Origin: Vibrio vulnificus NBRC 15645 = ATCC 27562
GTDB lineage: Bacteria > Pseudomonadota > Gammaproteobacteria > Enterobacterales > Vibrionaceae
NCBI RefSeq assembly: GCF_002224265.1
Contig: NZ_CP012882.1
Span: 1-64,000, forward strand
DNA: 64,000 nt
Reading direction: 5' to 3'
A program made the translations under genes and the position numbers. The notes beneath the pieces were generated by a model. It was not told the origin of the DNA, searched no databases, and saw only the letters and a list, made by a program, of their open reading frames with translations. This document shows, in pieces, positions 1 to 8,537 of this stretch; position 1 is the stretch's first letter; every line of letters begins with the position of its first letter.

Positions 1-280
1 TACCTGCGACTTTTACCGAGTTCCATAACCAAGTGAGAACTGGGCAATGGCGGTGCGTAACAGAGCCATCTGCATTCGTCACCGGAGAAACCAAGAGCCA
101 GCTTCCAGTGCTCCAATGACGGGTTATCTGGAATTAAGCTACCTGTCGCGAAGTTACCCTCACGGAACGAGATTGCCACGATCATCAACAAAGGGAAGAT
201 GATCATCGATAAGAAGGTCCACAACGCAATATGGGTTGCCCATACGCGGTATTAAGTGATTTACCTTGTACCATTGCCAT
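1..280 (-). pseudogene. malG: malG, maltose ABC transporter permease, 5' part only, frameshifted
   Basis: This is the N-terminal part of the second inner-membrane permease of the maltose/maltodextrin importer; the rest lies beyond the left edge. The start ATG at 280 follows a good AAGGAG ribosome site, and malF ends 18 bases upstream. Reading all frames gives a recognisable MalG start: a short polar N-terminus, then a membrane segment, then a periplasmic stretch. The frame breaks several times, with apparent single-base losses near 250 and gains or losses between about 20 and 75. No long frame is therefore open. The same damage affects malF and malE but not malK. Sequence error is at least as likely as real decay. 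Confidence 0.75.
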
Positions 281-298
281 GTTGTATGCTCCTTACCT

Positions 299-1873
299 TT
301 AGTTCTGAGACAGCTTTGTGAAACGCAGGTTAAGTAGAGCCAGCGCGCCAACCAGTAGGAAAATCAGTGTTGCGATAGCACTTGCCAAACCGAAGTCTTG
401 GCCGCCGCCGCCTTCAAACGCGATGCGGTAGGTGTAGCTCACCAACAAGTCGGTGTAACCGCAGGCTCTGAAGTACCAATCATGTTTGGACCACCTTGCG
501 TCAACAACTGGATCATGACGAAGTGTTTTGAAGTTAAATGCAAAGCTTGCAATGGCCAGTGGAGTCAACGGCTTAATCATCAGCCGGCAACGTCACACGC
601 GAGTGAAGTTTTGCACGAAATTGGCGCCATCAATCGCCGCAGGCTTCTTCACAAGTCTTCTCCGGAATCGCTTTCAATAGACCCATACAAAGGATCATCA
701 TGTAAGGGAAGCCAAGCCAAGTGTTCACAATCAGCACCATGCTTTTTGCCATGATGGGATTCAGAGAAACCAACTCGGGCTGATGCCAAACAGCGCCTTT
801 AGCACCATGTTGATCTCACCAAAGCTTTGGTTAAACAGACCTTTAAAGATCAATATTGAGATAAACGCAGAACCGCATAAGGCAAAATCAGCAATACACG
901 ATAAATAGCACGGCCTTTTAGCTCTTCCCATTGCACGACACTCGCCAGCACCAAGCCAATCATGAGAGTGAGCACTAGGTGAGAATTGAGAAAACCACTG
1001 TCCAGATAAAGATACTGATGAATGGCTCTTTGATGCCGTCATCTTTCCAAACACGTTCAAAGTTATCGGTACCAATTTGCCACCACAAAACCTGGAGAGA
1101 CGGTGTTGCCAACAAAGTTGCCTGCTTCATCCATCGCTTGTAAAAACCCACGTCCATATTCGGCTTGAGCAGTTCGCCAGTCTGATTGTTCTTCAGCGTT
1201 TCACCATCCGCTTGCATGGTCGTAAAGCGGCACCACACCAGCAAACTTGCGTAAGCCACTCATGCGGATGTCATCACCATTAGCCAAAGTGCAAATCGAT
1301 GCTGCTCAGTGCAGTACGGTTGCTAACAATAGTCTTAATCGGCTCTTCTGTGCCTGTCACCGCATCCACTGGAGAAAGTCTAGATCGCTGATGGCGCTCC
1401 AAGAACAAACTCAGGTGTCGACAGTAGGACGTGCCATCTTTAATGACAATACGGTGACCAGAATCGGTTTTATACAGCGTAAACGGATAGCTTTCACCAC
1501 TTTGGAAAGTACGGTCCAAAAGCACGCTTTGTGCACGATCGAGAGAAAGCTGGTTTTTAGCGCTGTAGTTGGTAAACGCAAGACCAACGGTGTATGCCAA
1601 AGGAAGAGGATGAACAAAATCATCCCGGCAATACCCGGATAAATGTAGCGATGAGCGTAAGTTTTTTTACTACCAAACACATACAACGCCAATGCGGTAA
1701 GAATCACGGTCAACATTGCAAAAGCAACCTCACCGCGAGAATACATTAGAATCGTTGCATAACCATTAATAAGACCGACCGTGCCAAGAAGCGCCATTTA
1801 ATAAACACTTTTTTGCTGCCGGCAGGCTGGCTGCTGGAGCTGTCATAGCATCTGTACCTTGAACTGACTGCAT
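299..1873 (-). pseudogene. malF: malF, maltose ABC transporter permease, many frameshifts
   Basis: This encodes the larger permease of the MalFGK2 maltose importer, inner membrane. Pieces in different frames join into one MalF: N-terminus with two membrane segments (about 1870-1600), the large periplasmic P2 loop (about 1590-1080), then the permease core and a C-terminus ending LRFTKLSQN at 299. I count roughly fifteen breaks, e.g. near 1820, 1793, 1603, 1432, 1287, 1133, 985, 870, 770 and 520. Most are explained by one missing G or C. Codon content is otherwise well conserved, with no independent stop substitutions seen. This points to poor sequence here rather than old decay, but cannot be proved from one read. 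Confidence 0.85.
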
Positions 1874-1889
1874 AGGAACCTGCTAGCGA

Positions 1890-1944
1890 TTATAATAAAA
1901 AGAAAAGAAAAGTAAGAGGAGTTACCCCTCCTTAAAAAGTTACA
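1890..1944 (-). terminator. malE-malF intergenic hairpin, possible attenuator
   Basis: Between the malE stop and the malF start, the minus strand holds a short hairpin (AGGAG, six-base loop, CTCCT) followed by a T-rich stretch. In enteric bacteria the malE-malF gap also holds repeat hairpins that raise MalE relative to MalF. A similar role is an inference; the stem is only five pairs. Confidence 0.35.
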
Positions 1945-3122
1945 TTATTTTGTCATTTGTTTTTCTGCGTCAGCCAGAGCAGCATCCACAGTTTGACGAC
2001 CATCCACTACGTTAACGATCGCGTTTTTCGCCGCACCCCAGAATGCATTCATTTGTGGGATATTTGGCATGATTTCGCCTTCATTGCGTTGTCCATTGTC
2101 GCCGCAATACGAGCATCTGCATCAAGCTCACGTTGGAACGAGTTCAGTCAACAGCACCTAGCGGCTTATCGTTGTTCACCATACGTAGGCCATCATTTGT
2201 CAGTAGGTAGTTCTCAATGAACTCTACCGCTAGGTCTTTGTTTGGTGATGCCGTTGAGATGCCCGCAGTAAGAACGCCAACGAAAGGCTTAGAAGATTGA
2301 CCATTGAACTTAGGCAGTGTAGTCACACCGTAGTTGATACCAGACTTCTCAATGTTGCCCCACGCCCAAGGACCGTTGATGGTCATCGCCGTCTTGCCTT
2401 GGTTAAATGCAGATTCAGAGACTGAGTAATCCATGTCTGGAAAATGATGCCTTTCTCAACCAGCGATTTAACGAAGTTCATTGCGTCTTTCACGCCATCT
2501 TTCGCGATGCCTGCGTCCTTAACGTCGTAACCTTCAGAAGTGTATTTGAACGCGTAACCACCATCAGCTGCCATTAGTGGCCATGTGAAGTACGTTCTTT
2601 TAGGTTCCACATGATGGCAGATTTGCCTTCTTTCTTCAGTTTCGCGTTTAGCGCTTCCACTTCTTCCCAGCTCTTTGGTGGGTTTGGAACGATATCTTTA
2701 TTGTAGATAAGAGATAGAGACTCTACCGCGATTGGGTAGCCGATGATCTTGCCATCGTACTTCACTGCGTCCCATGCGAAATCCACAATGCCTTCTTGAA
2801 CTTGTTTAGAAGGTTTGATTTCAGCCAACAGACCCGCTTCTGCGTAACCACCGAAACGGTCATGCGCCCAGAATACGATATCAGGACCGTCACCCGTTGC
2901 TGCCGTTTGTGGGAATTTATCTTGCAGCGCATCTGGGTGAGCAACCGTCACTTTAATACCTGTGTCTGCTTCAAACTTTTTGCCTACTTCTGCTAGACCA
3001 TTGTAACCTTTGTCACCGTTGATCCAGATAGTCAGTTGTCCTTCTTCAATGGCAGCGTGTGCACCGAAAGAACCCAGTGCAACAAGAGTACCTAGTGCGA
3101 CAGCGCTTAGAGCATTTTTCAT
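1945..3122 (-). pseudogene. malE: malE, periplasmic maltose-binding protein, four frameshifts
   Basis: This encodes the periplasmic maltose/maltodextrin-binding protein that delivers sugar to MalFGK2. It starts at 3122 after AAGGAT, with a clear signal peptide ending GAHA. The first 174 or so residues are open, then the frame breaks near 2594 (one C lost in a CC pair), 2441, 2148 and 2080. Restoring one base at each gives a full-length MalE of about 392 residues ending DAEKQMTK and stopping at 1945. Every break fits loss of a single C on the coding strand. The protein sequence between breaks looks normal, so base-calling or assembly error is the simplest explanation. Divergent malK is intact. 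Confidence 0.88.
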
Positions 3123-3791
3123 GTTCGTATCCTTTTTATATTTTGATGTAGGGCTACTCCACAGAGGATGAGCCGTATTTCGACGTATATCATCTGAAAA
3201 AACCTGCTCTGTCTCATCCTCCTATCCTCTACGCCCCAGATATTATGGCGTATTTTCGTGATCTACATCGTCAGAGGTAAGAGAGCAAAATCACAAAAAC
3301 GGCACTCGATGCGATCGAATTCACATTTAATGACGCGATTATTGTGATATTTGCCCACTCTGGGGGAAGAGGCGTAGCCCGCCCTCCTCCTTTTCTACTC
3401 CCCCTACAATTAATTGCCGTAGGAGGATGTAGGCAAGTGCTATATCGAAGAAACTGCACCCATCCAAGAGTGGATGGTAAGAACCCTTTCCCAGCAGGCC
3501 AACTTGGTCACTGTTTTTGCTGGTTTTCATTGCCATACGAGTGGAATGTCATTAGTTAAGATGTTAGTGGTAGTTTGTTATTCACGGGGGAGACATCTTG
3601 ATGAATGTGGGGGAGAAAACTCGTATTTGGCTATGATGGGTGGCACTTTAATATAGGAACTCCATTTTTAAAGTGCCGCCCTGTTTTCTTACTGTTGCTT
3701 AACTTACCGATTCCTACTGTTACTGTCCGGCTCCATAATTCATATAATGATGGACAGTGAATTATAAAAAAATTGATCGAGGACGAGCTAA
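3123..3791. promoter_or_regulatory. malE-malK divergent control region with MalT-like boxes and a CRP-like site
   Basis: This 669-base region holds no convincing gene. It carries several matches to the MalT box GGGGA(T/G)GAGG: 3164-3172 (GAGGATGAG), the reverse strand at 3212-3222, a 9/10 match at 3363-3372 (GGGGAAGAGG), the reverse strand at about 3396-3405, and GGGGGAGA at 3586 and 3609. A CRP-like site TGCGA-N6-TCACA lies at 3310-3325. A perfect 7-bp hairpin (CCATCCA/TGGATGG) lies at 3460-3477. The layout is that of the enteric malEFG/malK divergent promoter. Which box serves which promoter cannot be told by eye. Confidence 0.7.
3722..3765 (+). promoter_or_regulatory. malK-proximal TATAAT flanked by two interleaved inverted repeats
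   Basis: A TATAAT hexamer at 3743-3748 lies within two overlapping perfect inverted repeats: ACTGTCC (3722-3728) with GGACAGT (3752-3758), and ATAATTCA (3735-3742) with TGAATTAT (3758-3765). malK starts 27 bases downstream. This could be a promoter with an operator, or, if transcribed from upstream, a pseudoknot-like leader. Confidence 0.45.
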
Positions 3792-4907
3792 ATGGCGAGT
3801 GTCACGTTAAAAAATGTTTGTAAAGCGTATGGCGACGTATTGATTTCTAAAAACGTTGATCTTGAGATCAACGAAGGCGAATTCGTAGTATTTGTCGGTC
3901 CATCGGGTTGTGGTAAATCGACATTGCTTCGTTGTATTGCAGGGTTAGAAGACATCACCTCTGGCGATCTTTATATCGGTGAAGAGCGTATGAATGATGT
4001 AGAGCCATCGAAACGTGGCGTAGGCATGGTTTTCCAGTCTTATGCACTTTATCCGCACCTAAATCTCTATGACAACATGTCATTCGGCCTTAAGTTAGCG
4101 AAAGCAGACAAAAAAGAGATCGACAAACGCGTAGAGCAAGCCGCTGAAATCCTACAACTTGGCCACCTACTCGAGCGTCTGCCAAAAGCCCTTTCGGGTG
4201 GTCAGCGTCAACGCGTGGCAATTGGTCGTACCCTTGTTTCACAGCCAAAAGTGTTCCTACTCGACGAACCCTTGTCTAACCTAGACGCAGCTCTACGCGT
4301 GCAAATGCGTGCCCAGATTACCAAACTGCAACGTCAACTTGGCTGTACCATGATTTACGTTACGCACGACCAAGTCGAAGCAATGACCATGGCTGACAAA
4401 ATCGTGGTACTCGATGGCGGTTTTGTCTCTCAAGTTGGTAAACCCCTAGAGCTGTACCATTACCCTGAAAATCGTTTTGTTGCTGGCTTCATTGGTTCGC
4501 CAAAAATGAACTTTATGAGTGTGCAAATCGTGGATGTAGAGAGCGAACGCGTTCAAGTTAAGCTATCAAACGGCGTGACTTTCTGGGTCCCTGTGGATGG
4601 AACAACCGTCAACAAAGGTGATCGCATGTCTCTGGGAGTACGTCCTGAGCACCTAGTCTCCTCTGCACAAGGCGACGCAGTGATCGATGGTGAAGTGATG
4701 ATCGTCGAGAAGCTGGGTAATGAAACGCAAGTCTACCTCAACCTAGAGAGTGCCGATGCGGATGTAATCTACCGCCAACCAGATACGTTGGACGTGGATT
4801 CTGGCGATCGCTTAGAAATTGGTATCCCAGCTCATCGCTGCCACCTATTCCACAGCGATGGCCGTGCGTGCAAGCGCCTATTTAATGAAAAAGGCGTAGA
4901 GCGTTAA
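3792..4907 (+). CDS. malK: MalK, ATPase of the maltose/maltodextrin importer
   Basis: This is the cytoplasmic ATPase that powers MalFG and, in enteric bacteria, also sequesters MalT. It has 371 residues, the usual length. Walker A is GPSGCGKST at residues 36-44, the signature is LSGGQRQR near 135, Walker B is VFLLDEP near 155, and the switch His lies in VTHDQVEA. The C-terminal third is the TOBE/regulatory domain. The start follows GAGGA. It is transcribed divergently from malE and is followed by a terminator, so it stands alone here; lamB and malM are not in the window. It is intact, unlike malEFG across the promoter. Confidence 0.96.
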   Translation: MASVTLKNVCKAYGDVLISKNVDLEINEGEFVVFVGPSGCGKSTLLRCIAGLEDITSGDLYIGEERMNDVEPSKRGVGMVFQSYALYPHLNLYDNMSFGLKLAKADKKEIDKRVEQAAEILQLGHLLERLPKALSGGQRQRVAIGRTLVSQPKVFLLDEPLSNLDAALRVQMRAQITKLQRQLGCTMIYVTHDQVEAMTMADKIVVLDGGFVSQVGKPLELYHYPENRFVAGFIGSPKMNFMSVQIVDVESERVQVKLSNGVTFWVPVDGTTVNKGDRMSLGVRPEHLVSSAQGDAVIDGEVMIVEKLGNETQVYLNLESADADVIYRQPDTLDVDSGDRLEIGIPAHRCHLFHSDGRACKRLFNEKGVER

Positions 4908-4931
4908 TACTATTTTAATCTTCATGTCTTT

Positions 4932-4962
4932 AAAGGCCTCTTCCTAGATAAGAGGCTTTTTT
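4932..4962 (+). terminator. Rho-independent terminator after malK
   Basis: GCCTCTT (4936-4942) pairs with AAGAGGC (4950-4956), followed by a run of T. It separates malK from the exopolysaccharide operon. Confidence 0.85.
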
Positions 4963-5321
4963 GTTTTTTATGCTATACCGACATTTCTTTGTATTTCTGA
5001 CACTTTCTACTGATTATTCTCCGCTAGCATCTTGCACTATAGTTTTTCTCATTCCGCAATAACTAACACTTTTCTCGTTTTCTCGATTTTAGGTATTAGA
5101 TTTTTATGATTTAGGTCTATTAACCGAAGGTCGAAATTTCATTCTTAATTCCACTAACCAAACTCACTCAAATTCTTACACTTCCTTGCAACTGTTGTTG
5201 ATATTTCGCGAGGCAAATTGCGTCATATCAAACAACAGACACCATCACATTGAACTGTTAGCACGACATTGAGAAACGACACTCAAGGGCGGTAGCGTGC
5301 CAAATTTGACGGAATGACATT
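4963..5321 (+). promoter_or_regulatory. brp operon upstream region
   Basis: This is 359 bases without a gene between the malK terminator and brpA. It is AT-rich at its left end. It contains a long near-perfect inverted repeat at 5192-5238 (CTGTTGTTGATAT against ATATCAAACAACAG, one extra base in one arm) and an ops element just before the gene. The region should contain the promoter and binding sites for c-di-GMP-linked regulators such as the LuxR proteins encoded at 19719-21247. I could not assign -35/-10 boxes with confidence. Confidence 0.6.
5288..5299 (+). promoter_or_regulatory. ops element (RfaH recruitment site)
   Basis: GGCGGTAGCGTG is a perfect match to the 12-base ops element that pauses RNA polymerase and recruits RfaH to long surface-polysaccharide operons. 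It lies 23 bases before the brpA start, inside a JUMPstart-like leader. RfaH action on this operon is an inference. Confidence 0.85.
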
Positions 5322-6722
5322 ATGAATAACAAAGGATTGATTCGCTCACATGAGACTGAATTTTCTTTTCTGTATCGCTTGGCAGATCTAACGATCATCA
5401 TCGGCTTTATGGCCTTGCTGACACTTTATCATTTGGCTGCCATTCCAAAAGACTACCTGATGTTAGCAATCGTCTCAGGGCTCATCTTTATTCTCTTTGC
5501 CGAAAGCGCGCAGCTGTATCGCTCATGGCGTACCAGTTCGATTCGACAACAGCTCACCTTGGCCTGCGCAGCGTGGCTAGCAACAAGTTTGCTGCAAATT
5601 GCCATTCACTTCTTCACCAAAACTCTGGATACCTACAACGAAGATATTGTAACCCCTTGGTTACTTATTACACCGATTCTACTCATGTGCTGGAGGATAC
5701 TTTTTCGCTCGACTTTATCTTACCTCCGTCGCTTGGGACTAAACACACGTACCGCTATCATTGTTGGCCAAACACCGCATGGCATCACCTTGGCCAATGA
5801 ACTAAAAAATCACACTGAGCACGGCGTGATCTTTCAAGGTTTCTATGATGAAAGAACCGTCGAGCGAGACGAGAGCAATGCAGACTATCCGATCAAAGGC
5901 AATGTTGCAGACGCATTGAGCAAAGCGAAAAATGGCGAAGTCGATTACGTCTATATTGCGATGCCAATGCACGCTAACGAACGTATCGCCAAGTTTCTAC
6001 ACCAGTTTTCAGACACCACCGCAAACACCTATCTCATTCCTGATTTCTTTACTTACAATCTGCTTCACTCTCGTTGGGATCAGATTGGGCAAGTCCAAAC
6101 TCTCAGCGTCTTTGACACTCCGTTTGCCGGTTTTTCATCATGGCTTAAGCGTTTTGAAGATATCGTTTTTTCCAGCCTAATACTGCTGTTAATTTCACCA
6201 ATCCTCATTGCAATCGCCATTGGTATCAAGTGCACATCTCGCGGTCCCGTGATTTTTAAGCAAGATCGATATGGTCTAGATGGACGCAAAATTCGCGTAT
6301 GGAAATTTCGTTCCATGACGACCATGGAGCAAGGCTCTGACGTAAAACAAGCAACAAAAAATGACCCTCGGATTACACCATTTGGCGGTTTTCTGCGCCG
6401 TACGTCACTCGATGAGCTGCCCCAGTTCATTAACGTACTTCAAGGAACCATGTCCATTGTTGGCCCTCGTCCTCATGCGGTTTCGCACAACGAAGAATAT
6501 CGCCAGATCGTTGATCGCTACATGCTTCGCCATAAGGTAAAACCAGGCATCACAGGATGGGCGCAAATCAACGGTTATCGTGGCGAAACCGACACCCTAG
6601 ACAAAATGGAAAAGCGCGTTGAGTTCGACTTGGACTACATCCATCGTTGGTCAATTTGGATGGACATCAAAATCATCTTTCTCACCGTGTTTAAAGGCTT
6701 TACTGGTTCTAATGCTTACTAA
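5322..6722 (+). CDS. brpA: Undecaprenyl-phosphate sugar-phosphate transferase (WcaJ type), first gene of the brp operon
   Basis: This enzyme starts exopolysaccharide repeat-unit synthesis by moving a hexose-1-phosphate from a nucleotide sugar to undecaprenyl phosphate at the inner membrane. At 466 residues it has the usual length for polyisoprenyl-phosphate hexose-1-phosphate transferases. It shows four or so N-terminal membrane segments (residues 15-135), a Rossmann-like CoA-binding domain (about 145-255), a further membrane segment near 280-300 and the C-terminal catalytic domain. That domain carries the VWKFRSM and LDELPQF...GTMSIVGPRP motifs. It starts the nine-gene operon behind an ops element. 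The brp letters used here rest on matching gene order to the published nine-gene locus from memory. Confidence 0.93.
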   Translation: MNNKGLIRSHETEFSFLYRLADLTIIIGFMALLTLYHLAAIPKDYLMLAIVSGLIFILFAESAQLYRSWRTSSIRQQLTLACAAWLATSLLQIAIHFFTKTLDTYNEDIVTPWLLITPILLMCWRILFRSTLSYLRRLGLNTRTAIIVGQTPHGITLANELKNHTEHGVIFQGFYDERTVERDESNADYPIKGNVADALSKAKNGEVDYVYIAMPMHANERIAKFLHQFSDTTANTYLIPDFFTYNLLHSRWDQIGQVQTLSVFDTPFAGFSSWLKRFEDIVFSSLILLLISPILIAIAIGIKCTSRGPVIFKQDRYGLDGRKIRVWKFRSMTTMEQGSDVKQATKNDPRITPFGGFLRRTSLDELPQFINVLQGTMSIVGPRPHAVSHNEEYRQIVDRYMLRHKVKPGITGWAQINGYRGETDTLDKMEKRVEFDLDYIHRWSIWMDIKIIFLTVFKGFTGSNAY

Positions 6723-6756
6723 GCCATACAGCCAATACTTAGTAAAAGGAATGACG

Positions 6757-7971
6757 ATGAAACGCTATACCGGATTTGCCTTAGGTTTGTTACCCGTTTG
6801 GGTGGGTGCGGTCGAGCCACTTGCGTTTACGACCGAATCCGGCATTGAGTTTATCCCGACACTTCATACTTACTATCGATTTGATGACAATATCGCCAAG
6901 CAAGAAGCTGAATCCTCTCATGTCTCCACGATAGGTGTAAAACCCGCCCTATTGGCAAGGATTGACCGAAATCAGTACAAAGCGGATTTTATTTATGTTG
7001 CAGATTTTGGCCGTTCTTCAGATGAGCAGAATGACTATTTAGACCACAAGTTTCAAACAACCAATTATTTTACTTTTAATCATCGTAATCGTTTGGTTTT
7101 GGATTACCAGTTCCGCTTGGGTCACGAAACGCGTGGAGAAGGTCTGACCGAAGGTGAACAAATATCCTTAGCACTTCCAGAGCTCATCACATTTCAATCG
7201 AATCAGTTGAAAAGTAACTATGTGTTTGGTGCTATTGGTTCGCAAGGAAGGCTAGAGTTTGGCCTTAACTATTTAGACAAAACGTTTACCAAATATGAAA
7301 ACGGCACCAGCACTCTGACAGCAACCAAATACAGCGATTTTAGAACCCCGTCTCTCCATAGTGAGTTCTACTATCGTCTGCGCCCTGAAACGTATTGGTT
7401 AGTCGGCTCCCAGCTTCACCTCACTGAGTATTTACATGAACGAGAATCCGTTGCCTCACGCGATGGAACCAGTACTTTTGTTTATACCGGTGTTAGTTGG
7501 GAAATAACCGGTAAAACCAAAGGCACCGCCAAGCTCGGCTATCAGATCAAGGAGTTTGATGACAAGCAACGCGCTACATTCGAAGGACTCAGTTGGGATA
7601 TTGGCCTCAGTTGGCAACCTCAAGAGCATACGATCTGGACTTTGTTAACCACGCAAGCCGCGGTCAATCCAGAACAAGACGGTGACTACAACCTACAAAC
7701 TCGCTACTCACTTCAGCTTGACCAAGCATGGAACAGTTATTTCGTCACGTCCCTAAAAGGACTCTATCAACAAGACGATTACACTGGCTCCTACCAAAGT
7801 GGCGTACTACGAAAGGAAGAGCGGTTTCAGCTTAGCGCAGAAGCCCAATACCAATTCCGGCGCTGGGCGAGAATTGACGCGGCTTGGCAGTACCAAGACA
7901 AAACATCCAACTGGTCTGGATACAGCTTTGATCAACACATTTGGACAGTGACCGCTAGGCTGTCGTTATAA
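6757..7971 (+). CDS. brpB: Outer-membrane beta-barrel protein of the exopolysaccharide locus
   Basis: This is a predicted outer-membrane barrel of 404 residues. I place the start at the ATG at 6757, six bases after AAAGGA; the frame stays open far upstream into brpA but without reason. A signal peptide ends near GAVEP. The rest is rich in alternating aromatic and polar residues (for example TYYRFDDN, FTFNHRNRLVLDYQFRLG) and ends in an aromatic/hydrophobic strand, TVTARLSL, typical of barrels. Comparable proteins sit beside Wza-like proteins in Vibrio biofilm loci and are thought to help polysaccharide cross the outer membrane. Exact function is unknown. Confidence 0.82.
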   Translation: MKRYTGFALGLLPVWVGAVEPLAFTTESGIEFIPTLHTYYRFDDNIAKQEAESSHVSTIGVKPALLARIDRNQYKADFIYVADFGRSSDEQNDYLDHKFQTTNYFTFNHRNRLVLDYQFRLGHETRGEGLTEGEQISLALPELITFQSNQLKSNYVFGAIGSQGRLEFGLNYLDKTFTKYENGTSTLTATKYSDFRTPSLHSEFYYRLRPETYWLVGSQLHLTEYLHERESVASRDGTSTFVYTGVSWEITGKTKGTAKLGYQIKEFDDKQRATFEGLSWDIGLSWQPQEHTIWTLLTTQAAVNPEQDGDYNLQTRYSLQLDQAWNSYFVTSLKGLYQQDDYTGSYQSGVLRKEERFQLSAEAQYQFRRWARIDAAWQYQDKTSNWSGYSFDQHIWTVTARLSL

Positions 7972-7984
7972 GCATGGAGCAAAC

Positions 7985-8518
7985 ATGAAATTTTTACTCA
8001 AGGTGCTACTAGGGTTAAGTCTGATTCTGGCACCCTATGTCTCTGCATCAATATCCGACGCGGGCTACCAACTAAATAGTGGCGATTCGATATCCATTTT
8101 GGTGTATGGCGAGGATGACTTATCGATTCCCAATATTTTACTCACCTCCGATGGCCAAATTGACTACCCCTATTTAGGCCGAGTGCTGGTAAAAGGGAAA
8201 ACCCCTAAAGAACTAAAAGAAGAGATCGAGCAAAAGCTAAAAGGGGACTATTTAGTGAACCCCAAAGTCATGGTCTCGATTAATAAGTTCCGCGCCTTTT
8301 ATGTTAATGGCGAAGTAAGGCGTCCCGGTAGTTTTGAATATCAACCTGGATTGACCATTGAAAAAGCCATTGCCATTGCCGGAGGGCTAACAGACAGAGC
8401 CTCTCGTAGCAATATTCATCTCACACAAAGCCAAAATGGCGAAACCATAAAAAAAGTCTCACTAAGCCAGAAAGTGTCTCCTGGCGATATTGTCGTAATT
8501 GAACAGAGCTTCTTCTAG
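7985..8518 (+). CDS. brpC: Polysaccharide export protein (short Wza type)
   Basis: This is a periplasmic/outer-membrane export protein of 177 residues. A signal peptide (about 1-21) is followed by the polysaccharide export domain (YQLNSGDSISILVYGEDDLS, about 28-105) and an SLBB domain (FYVNGEVRRPGSFEYQPGLT, about 110-175). It is far shorter than E. coli Wza and lacks the C-terminal outer-membrane helix. It therefore probably works with the barrel encoded just upstream. There is no lipobox cysteine in the signal peptide. GGAG lies before the start; the gene follows brpB by 13 bases. Confidence 0.9.
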   Translation: MKFLLKVLLGLSLILAPYVSASISDAGYQLNSGDSISILVYGEDDLSIPNILLTSDGQIDYPYLGRVLVKGKTPKELKEEIEQKLKGDYLVNPKVMVSINKFRAFYVNGEVRRPGSFEYQPGLTIEKAIAIAGGLTDRASRSNIHLTQSQNGETIKKVSLSQKVSPGDIVVIEQSFF

Positions 8519-8537
8519 AGTGAACGGATACACTGCA

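Noticed and set aside
3344-3656. Open frames in the malE-malK gap
   Set aside because: Short, compositionally poor, overlapping MalT-like boxes; no ribosome site or recognisable protein.
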